Below are positions 5,549 to 5,980 of a DNA stretch of 5,980 bases, piece by piece (position 1 is the stretch's first letter; each line of letters begins with the position of its first letter). The stretch covers positions 1 through 5,980 of the forward strand of contig CADBRF010000152.1 of the NCBI GenBank assembly GCA_902796975.1, written 5' to 3'. The DNA is from an uncultured Coriobacteriaceae bacterium (GTDB lineage: Bacteria; Actinomycetota; Coriobacteriia; Coriobacteriales; QAMH01). The notes beneath the pieces are model-generated. The model saw nothing but the letters and a program-made list of their open reading frames with translations. It ran no database searches and had not been told where the DNA came from. The position numbers were made by a program, and so were the translations under genes.

Positions 5549-5980
5549 TCAAGGTTCTCGCCATCGGATTTCATGATGATCGATCCAACCTCGTCGGTGC
5601 GGTAGGTGGTGATGCCGGCCTCGTTCAAGCGGTCCAGCACTTCTTCAGTTGGGTGCCCATAGGAGTTCTTGCCCACGGAGATGACGGCGTATTCGGGGTT
5701 CGCCGCCTTGAGAAACCGTGCAGAAGTGGACGATTTCGACCCATGGTGCCCCACTTTGAGCACGTCAACATCAATGTCTGCTCCGCTCGCGAGGATGTCC
5801 TGTTCCTCCTCTGTCTCTGCATCGCCTGTAAAGAGGAAGGAAGTGCTGCCGTAATCGAGGCGGATGACGAGCGAATTGTCATTGTCTGTATCGCTCGGAT
5901 GCACCGGACCCACAAACGTGCAGGTCGCAGACCCAAGCTGAAACGAGTCTCCGCAGGTGGGGATGGTGATTCCTACGCCG
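5515..5980 (-). CDS. Metallo-beta-lactamase-fold protein, ComEC C-terminal type (N-terminus beyond window)
   Basis: The last 154 residues of a larger protein; the frame stays open to the window edge, so the start lies beyond 5980. Seen in order: GPVHPSD and NDNSLVIRLDYG, then FTGDAE with the metal-ligand Asp (codon at 5821-5823), VLKVGHHGSKSSTS with the paired histidines, AVISVGKNSYGHP with the late histidine, and a C-terminal YRTDEVGSIIM strand. This motif order is that of the MBL domain found at the C-terminus of ComEC competence proteins and in stand-alone relatives, often exported. The N-terminal HxHxDH metal site must lie upstream and cannot be checked. Whether membrane domains precede it is also unseen, so ComEC versus a stand-alone hydrolase is undecided. 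The internal GTG at 5913 is not a likely start because the conserved fold begins before it. Confidence 0.88.
   Translation of the reverse strand, partial: GVGITIPTCGDSFQLGSATCTFVGPVHPSDTDNDNSLVIRLDYGSTSFLFTGDAETEEEQDILASGADIDVDVLKVGHHGSKSSTSARFLKAANPEYAVISVGKNSYGHPTEEVLDRLNEAGITTYRTDEVGSIIMKSDGENLDVETTTGYVTE

Overview
The window is moderately GC-rich bacterial DNA with G/C-favouring third codon positions. It carries a lipoprotein-type substrate-binding protein and strong AGGAG-type Shine-Dalgarno sites. This fits a high-GC Gram-positive host; the style resembles Coriobacteriia (Eggerthella/Slackia-like gut actinobacteria). That placement is an inference from style, since no marker gene is present.

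Layout. (1) Bases 1-419 hold no credible gene. They contain a degenerate tandem repeat of about 52 bp, clearest in five units at 127-387, with opposed GAGAACG / CGTTCTC motifs in each unit. (2) Bases 420-1271 (minus) encode a MerR-family regulator with a C-terminal GyrI/BmrR-like ligand-binding domain. (3) Bases 1272-1384 are the divergent intergenic region, with a MerR-style promoter: TTGACC, a dyad, and a 19-bp spacer. (4) Bases 1385-4564 (plus) are a complete three-gene FecBCD/BtuFCD-type importer: lipoprotein binding protein, 10-TM-type permease and ATPase. A perfect 9-bp hairpin covers the permease ribosome-binding site, and the permease and ATPase are coupled by a TGATG overlap. (5) Bases 4565-4698 are a convergent intergenic region with overlapping hairpins. 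(6) Bases 4699-5133 (minus) encode a small SnoaL/NTF2-like protein. (7) Bases 5134-5514 have no recognised gene, but contain a strong inverted repeat and a coding-like fragment without a convincing start. (8) Bases 5515-5980 (minus) are the C-terminal part of a ComEC-type metallo-beta-lactamase-fold protein that runs off the window.

How the genes fit together. The central unit is most simply read as a ligand-responsive import cassette. The binding protein captures an iron-siderophore, haem, cobalamin or similar chelate outside the cell; the permease dimer, powered by the ATPase, imports it. The divergent MerR protein probably controls the operon from the shared promoter region, sensing a small molecule through its C-terminal domain. 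No Fur or DtxR box was recognised there, so control by ligand rather than by iron is plausible but unproven. The SnoaL-like and MBL genes are not obviously connected to transport. The least explained pieces are the 52-bp repeat array, the hairpin over the permease start, and the coding-like fragment at 5291-5548.
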